A stretch of 64,000 nt of DNA. Source: Catonella morbi ATCC 51271 (GTDB lineage Bacteria > Bacillota > Clostridia > Lachnospirales > Lachnospiraceae). Where the stretch lies: assembly GCF_000160035.2 (NCBI RefSeq), contig NZ_KI535366.1, forward strand, positions 85,471-149,470. Direction: 5' to 3'. The translations under genes and the position numbers were made by a program. The first letter of the stretch is position 1. Each line of letters begins with the position of its first letter. Under the pieces are notes generated by a model. It saw only the letters and a list, made by a program, of their open reading frames with translations, did not search any database and was not told the origin of the DNA. This document shows, piece by piece, positions 44,732 to 52,882 of the stretch.

Positions 44732-44783
44732 TAATGTCCCGGTTTTAAATAATGTTAAGCCGGTGATTGTAATTTTGAGAAAT

Positions 44784-44812
44784 AAGCCTGATTCTTATAA
44801 AAGCTCAGGTTT
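44784..44812 (+). terminator. Weak hairpin between pta and ackA
   Basis: AAGCCTGA (44784-44791) pairs with TCAGGTTT (44805-44812) with one wobble, loop of 13. No T run follows, so it may be a processing or attenuation structure rather than a terminator. Confidence 0.3.
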
Positions 44813-44844
44813 AGATAAAAATAAAATACAAAGGGGTAATTTTT

Positions 44845-46038
44845 ATGAAAGTTTTGGTACTTAACTGCGGAAGTTCTTCTCTGAAATATCAGTTTATTGA
44901 TATGGAAACAGAAGAAGTAATTGCAAAGGGGCTTTGCGAAAGAATCAATATTGATGGCTCACTGCTTACTCATAAGGCTGTGGGAAAGGAAGATTTTGTA
45001 CTTGAACATGCAATGCCTAACCATACTGTAGCCGTTAAGCTTGTTATGGATGCACTTACAGATAAGGAACATGGTGTAATTGCCGATGTTTCCGAGATAG
45101 CTGCCGTAGGTCACAGAGTACTTCATGCAGGTACGGTTTACAGTGATCCTGTAATTGTTACCGAAGATGTTAAGAAGGTAATCAGAGACTGTTTCGATCT
45201 CGGACCACTTCATAATCCCGCAAACCTTATGGGTATTGAAGCCTGTGAAGAAGCTATGCCGGGTACACCTAATGTAGCGGTATTTGATACCGGTTTTGGT
45301 ATGGTTATGCCGCCTAAGGCTCATATGTATGCTATTCCTTATGAATATTATGAGAAATATTCTATCCGCCGTTACGGTTTCCACGGAACCAGCCACAAGT
45401 TTGTTTCTGCTGAAACAATTAGATTTGGTGAGCTTCCTGAAGGACATAGAAAGGTTATAGTTTGTCATCTTGGAAACGGTTCTTCGATTTCAGCTTCAAT
45501 AGACGGAAAGTGTGTGGATACATCTATGGGACTTACGCCGTTAGAAGGACTTATTATGGGAACCAGATCGGGTGATATAGATCCTGCTGTGGTTCAGTTT
45601 ATTGCAAATCACGAGAATAAGAGCATAGATGAAATTCTTAACCTTCTCAATAAGAAATCCGGTGTATTGGGACTTTCCGGTGTATCAAGTGACTTTAGAG
45701 ACCTTGATAAGGCAGAGGCAGAGGGTAATGAGAGAGCAAAACTTGCTAACGATGCTTTCAAATACAGAGTAATTAAGTATATCGGTGCTTATGCGGCAGC
45801 TATGAACGGTGTAGATGCAATCGCCTTTACTGCCGGTGTAGGTGAGAATAGTGCATCCACAAGAAAAGCAATTTGTGAGAACCTTGAGTATCTCGGAATT
45901 AAGATTGATGATGCTGCCAATAAGGAAAGAGGTAAGAATATGCTCATCTCTACTCCTGACAGTAAGGTTAAGGTATTTGTAATTCCTACAAATGAGGAGC
46001 TTGCAATAGCAAAAGATACTTTGGCTCTTGTAAAATAA
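44845..46038 (+). CDS. ackA: Acetate kinase
   Basis: 397 residues. Acetyl phosphate plus ADP to acetate plus ATP. Signature VLNCGSSSLKYQ at the N-terminus, then HRVLHAG, HNPANLMGIEAC, VFDTGFG, RRYGFHGTSHK, HLGNGSSISA and TAGVGENS. Ribosome site AAGGGG. Shares the fermentative acetate branch with pta immediately upstream. Confidence 0.97.
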   Translation: MKVLVLNCGSSSLKYQFIDMETEEVIAKGLCERINIDGSLLTHKAVGKEDFVLEHAMPNHTVAVKLVMDALTDKEHGVIADVSEIAAVGHRVLHAGTVYSDPVIVTEDVKKVIRDCFDLGPLHNPANLMGIEACEEAMPGTPNVAVFDTGFGMVMPPKAHMYAIPYEYYEKYSIRRYGFHGTSHKFVSAETIRFGELPEGHRKVIVCHLGNGSSISASIDGKCVDTSMGLTPLEGLIMGTRSGDIDPAVVQFIANHENKSIDEILNLLNKKSGVLGLSGVSSDFRDLDKAEAEGNERAKLANDAFKYRVIKYIGAYAAAMNGVDAIAFTAGVGENSASTRKAICENLEYLGIKIDDAANKERGKNMLISTPDSKVKVFVIPTNEELAIAKDTLALVK

Positions 46039-46047
46039 GCATATTTT

Positions 46048-46075
46048 AGCGGTTAAACAGGCTATGTAAGCCGCT
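46048..46075 (+). terminator. Weak terminator-like hairpin after ackA
   Basis: AGCGG (46048-46052) pairs with CCGCT (46071-46075), extended by two pairs past a bulge, followed by TTTATG. A marginal structure, listed because it lies between ackA and the rpsU promoter. Confidence 0.35.
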
Positions 46076-46097
46076 TTATGCATTTTGTAAATTATGC

Positions 46098-46126
46098 TTG
46101 ACAAAACTACTTATATATTATAGAAT
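46098..46126 (+). promoter_or_regulatory. Consensus promoter of rpsU
   Basis: TTGACA (46098-46103), 17 bases, TAGAAT (46121-46126). Start near 46133 leaves a leader of about 70 bases rich in GGAGGGG-type purine runs. Confidence 0.8.
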
Positions 46127-46203
46127 ATTAGCGTGCTATGATTATTATTACCCAATCAGTTGTCGGCACTAAACTACAGCTGGAGGGGAGGGTTGGTGAG
46201 AGA

Positions 46204-46380
46204 ATGTCAAATGTAATCGTTAAGGAAAACGAAACTCTTGATAGCGCTCTTCGCCGTTTCAAAAGAAACTGTGCGAAGGCAGGTATTCAGCAGGAGATTC
46301 GTAAAAGAGAGCATTACGAGAAGCCATCTGTCAGACGTAAGAAAAAGTCTGAGGCTGCCAGAAAACGTAAATTCAAATAA
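46204..46380 (+). CDS. rpsU: 30S ribosomal protein S21
   Basis: 58 residues. [22 protein letters not shown] is the S21 N-terminus; the C-terminus is a lysine/arginine-rich tail ([14 protein letters not shown]). The frame extends upstream to 46138, but that would add 22 foreign residues over the purine-rich leader and is rejected. Own promoter and terminator, so expression is independent of ackA and phoH. Confidence 0.96.
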   Translation: MSNVIVKENETLDSALRRFKRNCAKAGIQQEIRKREHYEKPSVRRKKKSEAARKRKFK

Positions 46381-46390
46381 TTAAAGTTGA

Positions 46391-46430
46391 AAGGACGCAG
46401 TGTCGATATGGCTCTGCGTCTTTTTATTTT
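46391..46430 (+). terminator. Intrinsic terminator of rpsU
   Basis: GACGCAG (46394-46400) pairs with CTGCGTC (46414-46420), extended by A-T and G-T pairs at its base, followed by a T-rich run. The T run doubles as the left arm of the next inverted repeat. Confidence 0.9.
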
Positions 46431-46540
46431 TTTAATAGGAAATTTCTCCGAAATCCCTATTAAAAAAAATCTCTCTGAGTGAGGTTCACCTCGGGCGGGA
46501 AGTTTGCCTTATGCCACCGATCGTGCACGAAGCATGCGTA
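46427..46540. repeat. Cluster of inverted repeats and palindromes between rpsU and phoH
   Basis: First, TTTTTTTAATAGG (46427-46439) pairs perfectly with CCTATTAAAAAAA (46456-46468), with inner ATTTC/GAAAT pairing. Then follow GAGGT-TC-ACCTC (46481-46492), CGATCG (46518-46523), the perfect palindrome TCGTGCACGA (46521-46530) and GCATGC (46532-46537). The second half is clearly richer in G and C than its surroundings. It reads like a dispersed repeat or insertion remnant rather than a phoH leader; identity unknown. Confidence 0.5.
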
Positions 46541-46575
46541 ATTACACACTTTTTATGGTAAAAGGAGTATATAAC

Positions 46576-47574
46576 TTGACAGTTTCTGAAATCACAATAA
46601 ATATACCTGTAAGTCATGAGTCAAATGTGTCAGGAGCCTTTGACAGTAATATTAAGATAATAGAGAAGTCTTTTGGTGTGGATATAGTATCAAGAGACGG
46701 AATTACACATATAAAGGGAAATAAAGAAAATATAAGAGGAGCTGTGAAGGTGATGGAGCAGCTCTTAGCCCTGTCTTTAAGGGGAACGGATATCACGGAA
46801 CAACAGGTAAACTATGCGGTTTCCATTATAAAGGATCCGGTTGACGGGGCGGAAAGTCTTGAAAGTATAGATAAAGAAATAATTGCTCATACAGTAAACG
46901 GTAAACCTGTGAAACCTAAAACCATAGGTCAGAAAAAATATGTTGACCGGATTAAGAAGGATATAATTGTCTTCGGTCTCGGTCCTGCCGGTACCGGAAA
47001 GACTTATCTGGCTATGGCTATGGCAATTCAGGCATTTAAGGATAATAAAATAGAAAGAATTATACTTACAAGGCCGGCAATAGAAGCCGGAGAAAAGCTG
47101 GGTTTCCTGCCCGGTGACTTGCAGAGTAAGGTAGATCCGTACTTAAGACCGCTCTATGATGCACTTAATCAGATTATGGGAGCAGAGACCTTTCAGGCAA
47201 ATGCAGAGAAGGGACTGATAGAAGTTGCACCTCTTGCATATATGAGAGGAAGAACTCTTGACAATGCATTTATTATATTGGATGAGGCGCAGAATACCAC
47301 TCCTGCCCAGATGAAAATGTTTCTTACAAGAATAGGCTTTGGTTCTAAGGTAGTAATTACGGGGGATTTAACCCAGAAAGACCTTGCAAACGGAACTAAA
47401 TCCGGACTTGAAGAGGCGGTTAAGATACTTAAAAATATAGAGGGTATAGGTTTTTCTAATTTAACAAATAAGGATGTAGTGCGTCATCCGTTGGTTCAAA
47501 AGATAGTTACTGCTTATGATGAATATGAAAAGAAAAACTTTCATAAGGAAAACAAAAGGAGTTATCGGAGATGA
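46576..47574 (+). CDS. phoH: PhoH-family ATPase (YbeZ)
   Basis: 332 residues. Walker A GPAGTGKTYLA, RPAIEAGEKLGFLPG, Walker B FIILDEAQNTT and GDLTQKD; N-terminal KH-like segment with VSRDGITHIKG. Partner of YbeY in ribosome RNA handling. TTG 46576 is taken as start because AAAGGAG ends eight bases earlier; ATG 46555 is upstream of that site and the frame further up runs through the palindrome cluster. ybeY follows after a MITE-like element. Confidence 0.93.
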   Translation: MTVSEITINIPVSHESNVSGAFDSNIKIIEKSFGVDIVSRDGITHIKGNKENIRGAVKVMEQLLALSLRGTDITEQQVNYAVSIIKDPVDGAESLESIDKEIIAHTVNGKPVKPKTIGQKKYVDRIKKDIIVFGLGPAGTGKTYLAMAMAIQAFKDNKIERIILTRPAIEAGEKLGFLPGDLQSKVDPYLRPLYDALNQIMGAETFQANAEKGLIEVAPLAYMRGRTLDNAFIILDEAQNTTPAQMKMFLTRIGFGSKVVITGDLTQKDLANGTKSGLEEAVKILKNIEGIGFSNLTNKDVVRHPLVQKIVTAYDEYEKKNFHKENKRSYRR

Positions 47575-47604
47575 CCGAAGATAAGCATAGATATCAACTG
47601 CCAA

Positions 47605-47701
47605 GGGGCTGTCGCATTAAGAATAAGATACACAAAATACAGTGATAATTTGATGATAAATTTTCTATATTTTGTTATACTTTTGCTTATTGCACAGCCC
47701 C
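47605..47701. mobile_element. MITE-like palindromic element with GGGGCTGT terminal repeats
   Basis: 97 bases whose two ends match as imperfect inverted repeats over almost 40 bases: GGGGCTGTCGCATTAAG at the left and, read on the other strand, GGGGCTGTGCAATAAG at the right, followed in both by an AAG-TA-A-CAAAATA-AG pattern. GGGGCTGT-type ends are known from Firmicutes transposons and their non-autonomous derivatives. No coding capacity and no certain target duplication. Sits between phoH and ybeY, normally adjacent genes, and as RNA would fold into a long hairpin. Confidence 0.65.
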
Positions 47702-47760
47702 GTTAACTGAATTTCTTTGAATGAGTATAAGTTCATTTTTAGAGGAGGCAAGGGTAAGTT

Positions 47761-48267
47761 ATGACTATTTTAGTGGAAAATGAAGCTGAAAGAGAACCGG
47801 ACTTTGACTATGAGGAAGTTATCAAAGCCGTAATAGAAAAGACTGTAGAAACAGAAAACTGTCCTTATGAAATAGAAGTTAATGTTTTGCTTACCGGAAA
47901 TGATGAAATACAAGAAGCTAACAGAAATTTCAGAGACATAGACAGGCCTACGGATGTATTGTCTTTTCCTATGGTTGATTATAGTTCGCCGTCAGACTTT
48001 TCTACGGTAAATGAAAGTCCTGAATGTTATTTAAACCCTGAAACAGATGAACTCGTTTTGGGTGATATTATGATTTCTGTTGACAAGGTGTATGAACAGG
48101 CTGAGGAGTATGGGCATAGCCGTAAAAGGGAATTTGCCTTTCTCATAGCACACAGCATGTTGCATTTACTTGGTTACGATCATATGGAAGATGAAGAAAG
48201 AGTGGTTATGGAAGCTAAGCAGGAAGCTGTTCTGGAAGCTTTGGGAATAACCAGAAATGAGGAATGA
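47761..48267 (+). CDS. ybeY: Endoribonuclease YbeY
   Basis: 168 residues. Zinc-dependent rRNA maturation and quality-control nuclease. Metal site in AHSMLHLLGYDHMEDEE (HxxxHxxxxxH), and RPTDVLSFPM upstream. An acidic insertion (about 80-100) is common in Clostridia. Ribosome site AGGAGG lies about 16 bases before ATG, rather far. Confidence 0.95.
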   Translation: MTILVENEAEREPDFDYEEVIKAVIEKTVETENCPYEIEVNVLLTGNDEIQEANRNFRDIDRPTDVLSFPMVDYSSPSDFSTVNESPECYLNPETDELVLGDIMISVDKVYEQAEEYGHSRKREFAFLIAHSMLHLLGYDHMEDEERVVMEAKQEAVLEALGITRNEE

Positions 48268-48268
48268 T

Positions 48269-49393
48269 ATGAAAAAGAGAATTATACTTACAAGCTTAAT
48301 GATATTTACTTCTGCCTTAATTTTGATTTCAGCTTGCAGAAAAAAGGGAGATAATACATCTAGTCTGGGGGGAACATCTGTTACAAGCAGTTCGTCTATA
48401 AATGTAGCGAGTTCATCCTCTGTACTGCCGACTGAACCCGAAAAACCTAAAAAACCCGCCTATGTAAGTCCGTTAAGCGGTAAAAAGCTGGATAAAAAAT
48501 ATAAGAATAAACGTCCTTTTGCTTTTATGTTTAACAATATAGAATTTGCTTATCCGCAGACAGGCACAGGCAGGGCGGAGATTCTTTATGAAATCCTTGC
48601 GGAAGGTGGTATCACCAGGCTTATGGGAGTCTTCGACTATATGAAAGGTGACAGGATAGGCTCGGTAAGAAGCGCAAGACATTATTATGTGGATTTTGCA
48701 AATGAATTTGATGCGATTTTCGTTCATTTCGGTCAGACACATTATGCAATAGATGAGATTAAAAAACTGGGTGTGGATACTATTTCGGGGCTTTCCTGGG
48801 AAGGTGCAAAGGCGTTTTACAGAGATAACCGTATCAGAGCTCCGCATAATGCCTTTGCAAGCGCTAAGGGGCTTATGCAGGCCATGAAAGATAAAAAACT
48901 CAGGACTAAACCGAGAAAAGGGCTGACTTCACATTTTAATTTCTCTGTGGAGGAAGAAGTGACAAATGACAGAGAAGGCTCGTTTAAGGCAAAATATGTA
49001 AAGGTGCCGTTTTCAGGATATATGACACCGTCTTTCACCTATGATAAAAAAGAAAAACTGTATACAAGATATGCCTTTGGTACTAAGCATATAGATAAAG
49101 GAACAGGGAAAGCACTGAAATTTAGAAATATTTTTATTCAGCTTGTAAATGAATACAACAAAGACCATAATGGTTATCAGACAATGGACCTTATCAACCG
49201 GTCAGGAAGCGGTTACTATATTACAAATGGCAAGGGTATTAAGGTTTACTGGCAGAAAAAGGGCGGTAAGTCTAAAACAAAGTTTTATTATGATAAGGCA
49301 CATACTGAAGAAGTGCTTGTAAATACAGGTAAGACCTACTATGCGGTATTTCCTGTAAACAGAAAAGGTATGATAAGTTTCAAGAAAAAGTAG
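48269..49393 (+). CDS. DUF3048 lipoprotein (YerB-like)
   Basis: 374 residues. N-terminal signal with lipobox ISAC (cysteine about residue 22), serine/threonine-rich linker, then the DUF3048 domain: NNIEFAYPQTGTGRAEILYEILAEGGITRLMG and GSVRSARHYYVD. Extracytoplasmic, function unknown; predicted lipoprotein clients need LspA (27105). ATG 48269 is chosen for AGGA six bases earlier, one base after the ybeY stop. Confidence 0.88.
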   Translation: MKKRIILTSLMIFTSALILISACRKKGDNTSSLGGTSVTSSSSINVASSSSVLPTEPEKPKKPAYVSPLSGKKLDKKYKNKRPFAFMFNNIEFAYPQTGTGRAEILYEILAEGGITRLMGVFDYMKGDRIGSVRSARHYYVDFANEFDAIFVHFGQTHYAIDEIKKLGVDTISGLSWEGAKAFYRDNRIRAPHNAFASAKGLMQAMKDKKLRTKPRKGLTSHFNFSVEEEVTNDREGSFKAKYVKVPFSGYMTPSFTYDKKEKLYTRYAFGTKHIDKGTGKALKFRNIFIQLVNEYNKDHNGYQTMDLINRSGSGYYITNGKGIKVYWQKKGGKSKTKFYYDKAHTEEVLVNTGKTYYAVFPVNRKGMISFKKK

Positions 49394-49400
49394 AGGAATT

Positions 49401-50660
49401 ATGGCTAAGGATATCAGAGATTTAATTGTTGTAGGCGGTGGAGCTTCAGGTATGCTTACAGGGCTTTTATCAGCAGGGAAGGGCTTAAGTGTAAGCATAC
49501 TTGAGCATGGAAAAACTTTAGGTAAAAAGCTTGCTGTAACAGGCAATGGAAAATGTAACTTCACCAATCTTTATCAGGAAAAGTCCTGCTACAACAGCGG
49601 TGATATAGAAAAGGCTTATAATATTATAAACAAATTAGGAGGGAAAGGGCTTATAAACCTTTTCTCTTCTTTTGGTATTGAAGGAACAATAAAAAAGGGC
49701 AGAAATTTTGACAGGATAGAAGCCGGCTATGTATATCCTGCGGGTGAAAGTGCGAAAGAATTTGTAAATATCTTAAATGATGAATTAATAAGACTTAAGG
49801 TAAAGTTAAAAACCAACATAAATATTCTTGAAGTAAAGAAGAAGGGTGAACTTTTTGAAATTATAACAGGAACTGAGGGAAATTCTTATTCGTATTTTGC
49901 TAAAAAACTTGTAATTGCCTGCGGTGGACTTGCAGGTGCTTCTACAGGTAGTGACGGTTCTCTGTTTGACATAATTAAAAGACTCGGACATAGCATAATC
50001 AAGCCTTTACCTGCTCTTACCTCTGTCAAAACAGGTAAGCATGGCTTTGGAGGCTTAAGATGTGTGGCTGAGATCAAAGCCTATATTGATAAAAAGGGTG
50101 AGCAGATTTTACTGGGAAGCGAGGTCGGAGAACTTCAATTTACTGAGCAGGGAATTGGCGGAATCCCTGTAATGCAACTTTCGGGCAGGATTGCAAGAGA
50201 GCTTGATAAGGGCAATAAACTGTATTTTAATATAGATTTCTGTTATGATAAATCCGGCGCAGAAGTTGAAAATACCCTGAAAAAAAGAAGAGAATTATTA
50301 TCGGAAAGAACAGCTGATAAATTTCTAACAGGTTTTACTTATGAAAAACTTTCAAAATATATAGCTGATAAATTTTTAGATAATAAAAATAATGTAGGTA
50401 ACATAACAGATTCTAAATTAAATATGATTTTAAAGTGGCTTAAAGAAGCTAAATTTGATATAATAGAAGTTGACGATTTTGACTCTGCACAGACGACTTC
50501 AGGTGGTGTTTCTATGGATGAAGTAACAGACAGTCTGGAATCAAAGTTTGTTCCCGGACTTTTCTTTGTAGGAGAAGTGCTGGATGTAGACGGACTTTGC
50601 GGAGGTTACAACCTCACTTGGGCATTTTCAAGTGCTTACGAGGTCGGAAACGGAGGATGA
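49401..50660 (+). CDS. HI0933/BaiN-family flavoprotein
   Basis: 419 residues. N-terminal FAD-binding VVGGGASGMLTGLLSAGKG, then GKKLAVTGNGKCNFTN, family-specific; C-terminal part has GQLQFTEQGIGG-like and GLFFVGEVLDVDGLCGGYNLTWAFSSAYEVG. Oxidoreductase of unknown substrate; the name BaiN in gut Clostridia comes from a bile-acid operon, which is not present here. Stop overlaps the next gene as ATGA. Confidence 0.9.
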   Translation: MAKDIRDLIVVGGGASGMLTGLLSAGKGLSVSILEHGKTLGKKLAVTGNGKCNFTNLYQEKSCYNSGDIEKAYNIINKLGGKGLINLFSSFGIEGTIKKGRNFDRIEAGYVYPAGESAKEFVNILNDELIRLKVKLKTNINILEVKKKGELFEIITGTEGNSYSYFAKKLVIACGGLAGASTGSDGSLFDIIKRLGHSIIKPLPALTSVKTGKHGFGGLRCVAEIKAYIDKKGEQILLGSEVGELQFTEQGIGGIPVMQLSGRIARELDKGNKLYFNIDFCYDKSGAEVENTLKKRRELLSERTADKFLTGFTYEKLSKYIADKFLDNKNNVGNITDSKLNMILKWLKEAKFDIIEVDDFDSAQTTSGGVSMDEVTDSLESKFVPGLFFVGEVLDVDGLCGGYNLTWAFSSAYEVGNGG

Positions 50661-52267
50661 TGAAAGAAGGTAAATTACTTCAGGTTTCACAGGTAAAACT
50701 TCCCATAGGCTATACAGCTGAGGATGTAAGAAAAGCCTGTATCAGAAAATTAAAAATAAATGAAAAGGAGCTGATTTCTTACGAAACTAAAAAGAAATCG
50801 GTAGATGCAAGGAAAAAAGAGGACATTCATTATAGCTTATCGGTGGTTGTTTCACTTACGGATAAGGCTTATAATAGAATATTATCGGCAAGAAAGCCTA
50901 TGCAGGATGTTTCTGTCTATAATGAAGAGAAGTTAGAAATAAAAAGAATTTTAAATGATAAGAGTAAAAACAGGCCGATAATCATAGGCAGTGGTCCGGC
51001 AGGACTGTTCTGTGCCTATGTGCTTGCGGTAGCGGGACTTAAGCCTCTGATCATAGAACAGGGGCAGGATGTAGAAAAAAGGACTGAAACAGTAGACAAA
51101 TTCTGGACTACAGGTGAATTGTCAGAAACTACCAATGTGCAGTTTGGTGAAGGAGGAGCCGGAACTTTTTCCGATGGGAAGTTAAATACCATGGTCAAAG
51201 ATCCGTTTAAGCGAATACCTTTTGTGCTGGAGGCCTTTGTAAAATTTGGAGCAGATCCTGAAATTTTATATATAAATAAACCGCATATAGGAACGGATGT
51301 GCTTAAAAATGTACTTATAAATATGCGAAAAGAAATTATTTCGCTGGGCGGAGAGTACAGATTTGAAACCAAATTTACAGGGTTTGAGGAAAAAAACGGA
51401 CAGATAAAACATATAGTATTAAACAATGAGGAAATCTTACCCTGTGATGAAGTGATTTTAGCTTTGGGACATTCTGCAAGAGATACCTTTGAACTTCTGT
51501 TTTCAAAGGGAATAATTATGACCCCCAAGCCTTTTGCAGTCGGAGTAAGAGTAGAACACCCACAGGAAATGATCAGTAAATATCAGTATGGTAAAATGTA
51601 TGACAGACTTCCTCCGGCGGATTACAAGGTAACTTCTACAGGTGTAGAAGGACGTGGAGTATATTCTTTCTGTATGTGTCCGGGTGGATATGTGGTAAAT
51701 TCTTCTTCGGAAAAAGGCGGAACCCTTATAAACGGTATGAGTTATCACAACAGGGACTCTGAAAATGCAAACAGTGCAATAGTTGTGGCAGTAAGTCCCT
51801 CTGACTTTGGGGCTGATGATGCACTGGCAGGAGTAAGATATCAGAGAGAACTTGAAAAAAAGACTTTTAGGCTTGCAGGCGGTGCTATTCCTGTTCAGCT
51901 TTTGGGAGATTTTATTGAAAATAAGACAAGTACCGGTTTTGGTCTTATAAATACAGAGTCAAAAGGTAAAACTGCATTTGCTAATATAAGTGATATATTA
52001 CCGGAATACATAACTCAGTCAATTATTATCGGCATGGAGGATTTTGGCAGAAAGATAAAAGGCTTTGACAGAGAAGATGTGGTTATGCTGGGGGTTGAAT
52101 CCAGAACCTCTTCTCCGCTCAGAATAGTAAGAGATAACGATACCTTTGAATCAAATATCCGGGGAATTTATCCGATTGGGGAAGGAGCCGGATATGCGGG
52201 CGGAATAACCAGTGCGGCTGTAGACGGAGTGAAGGCTGCCGAAAAAATTATTGAAAAGAGATTGTAG
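50657..52267 (+). CDS. FAD-dependent oxidoreductase-like protein
   Basis: 536 residues. N-terminal extension (about 1-110) with alternating charged helices, then FAD-binding IIGSGPAGLFCAYVLAVAG, FGEGGAGTFSDGKLNT and C-terminal GVESRTSSPLRIVRDND, YPIGEGAGYAGGITSAAVDG. Widespread uncharacterised FAD protein of Clostridia and Bacteroidetes. Start at 50657 or 50660 (GGAGG at 50652-50656 lies directly in front of both). Overlaps the previous flavoprotein by four bases, suggesting co-translation. Confidence 0.9.
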   Translation: MMKEGKLLQVSQVKLPIGYTAEDVRKACIRKLKINEKELISYETKKKSVDARKKEDIHYSLSVVVSLTDKAYNRILSARKPMQDVSVYNEEKLEIKRILNDKSKNRPIIIGSGPAGLFCAYVLAVAGLKPLIIEQGQDVEKRTETVDKFWTTGELSETTNVQFGEGGAGTFSDGKLNTMVKDPFKRIPFVLEAFVKFGADPEILYINKPHIGTDVLKNVLINMRKEIISLGGEYRFETKFTGFEEKNGQIKHIVLNNEEILPCDEVILALGHSARDTFELLFSKGIIMTPKPFAVGVRVEHPQEMISKYQYGKMYDRLPPADYKVTSTGVEGRGVYSFCMCPGGYVVNSSSEKGGTLINGMSYHNRDSENANSAIVVAVSPSDFGADDALAGVRYQRELEKKTFRLAGGAIPVQLLGDFIENKTSTGFGLINTESKGKTAFANISDILPEYITQSIIIGMEDFGRKIKGFDREDVVMLGVESRTSSPLRIVRDNDTFESNIRGIYPIGEGAGYAGGITSAAVDGVKAAEKIIEKRL

Positions 52268-52280
52268 GAGAGAGAACCCG

Positions 52281-52880
52281 GTGGATAAGGCTGATTATAG
52301 GAAAATAGTTAAGGATAGAAGAAATACTACCAATATTACCACTTTGGAAAAAGATTTATACAATGCAAAATTAATTTCAGACAGGTATTTAGAACTTGAT
52401 TCTTATAAGGAAGCCGGAATCATATTTGTTTATTCAGCTATGGAACAGGAAATACCTACACAGGGGATAATTCATACTGCCCTGAATGACGGTAAGAAGG
52501 TAGCTCTTCCCAAAATAAGAACCGGTGTTAAAGCCGGAGCTGAGATGGATTTTGTATTTATAAATAAGGATACAGAATATAAATCAGGAGTTTATGGAAT
52601 TTTAGAGCCTGTTTCCGGTGAATTTATCAGTGTTAATAATGTTAATGATAATATAGAAATGCTTATTCCCGGACTGTGTTTTGACATTAAAGGAAGACGG
52701 ATAGGCTATGGTGGTGGGTATTATGACAGATATTTAACAAAATGCCCTAAAGACAAATTTCATATAACAGCTTTAGCTTATGAATATCAGATATTTGAAA
52801 GCCTGCCGTTTGATAAAAATGACAAGCCGGTTAATCTGATAGTAACTGAAAACAGATGCATAGAGATTGATGTGAGGTAG
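52281..52880 (+). CDS. 5-formyltetrahydrofolate cyclo-ligase
   Basis: 199 residues. Recycles 5-formyl-THF to methenyl-THF with ATP. Motifs: basic N-terminus DYRKIVKDRR, YSAMEQEIPT, VALPKI and the nucleotide-loop GRRIGYGGGYYDRYL. GTG 52281 is chosen: AGGAG lies ten bases earlier, and the longer frame to 52251 overlaps the previous gene. Two bases before proA. Confidence 0.93.
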   Translation: MDKADYRKIVKDRRNTTNITTLEKDLYNAKLISDRYLELDSYKEAGIIFVYSAMEQEIPTQGIIHTALNDGKKVALPKIRTGVKAGAEMDFVFINKDTEYKSGVYGILEPVSGEFISVNNVNDNIEMLIPGLCFDIKGRRIGYGGGYYDRYLTKCPKDKFHITALAYEYQIFESLPFDKNDKPVNLIVTENRCIEIDVR

Positions 52881-52882
52881 AT

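Noticed and set aside
46138..46203. Upstream extension of rpsU by 22 codons
   Set aside because: S21 begins MSNVIVKE; the extension covers the promoter-proximal leader and has no family match.
49401..52267. Two flavoproteins considered as a bile-acid or secondary-metabolite operon
   Set aside because: They are followed by MTHFS and proA, with no other bai-like or biosynthetic genes; both families are widespread housekeeping-type flavoproteins.
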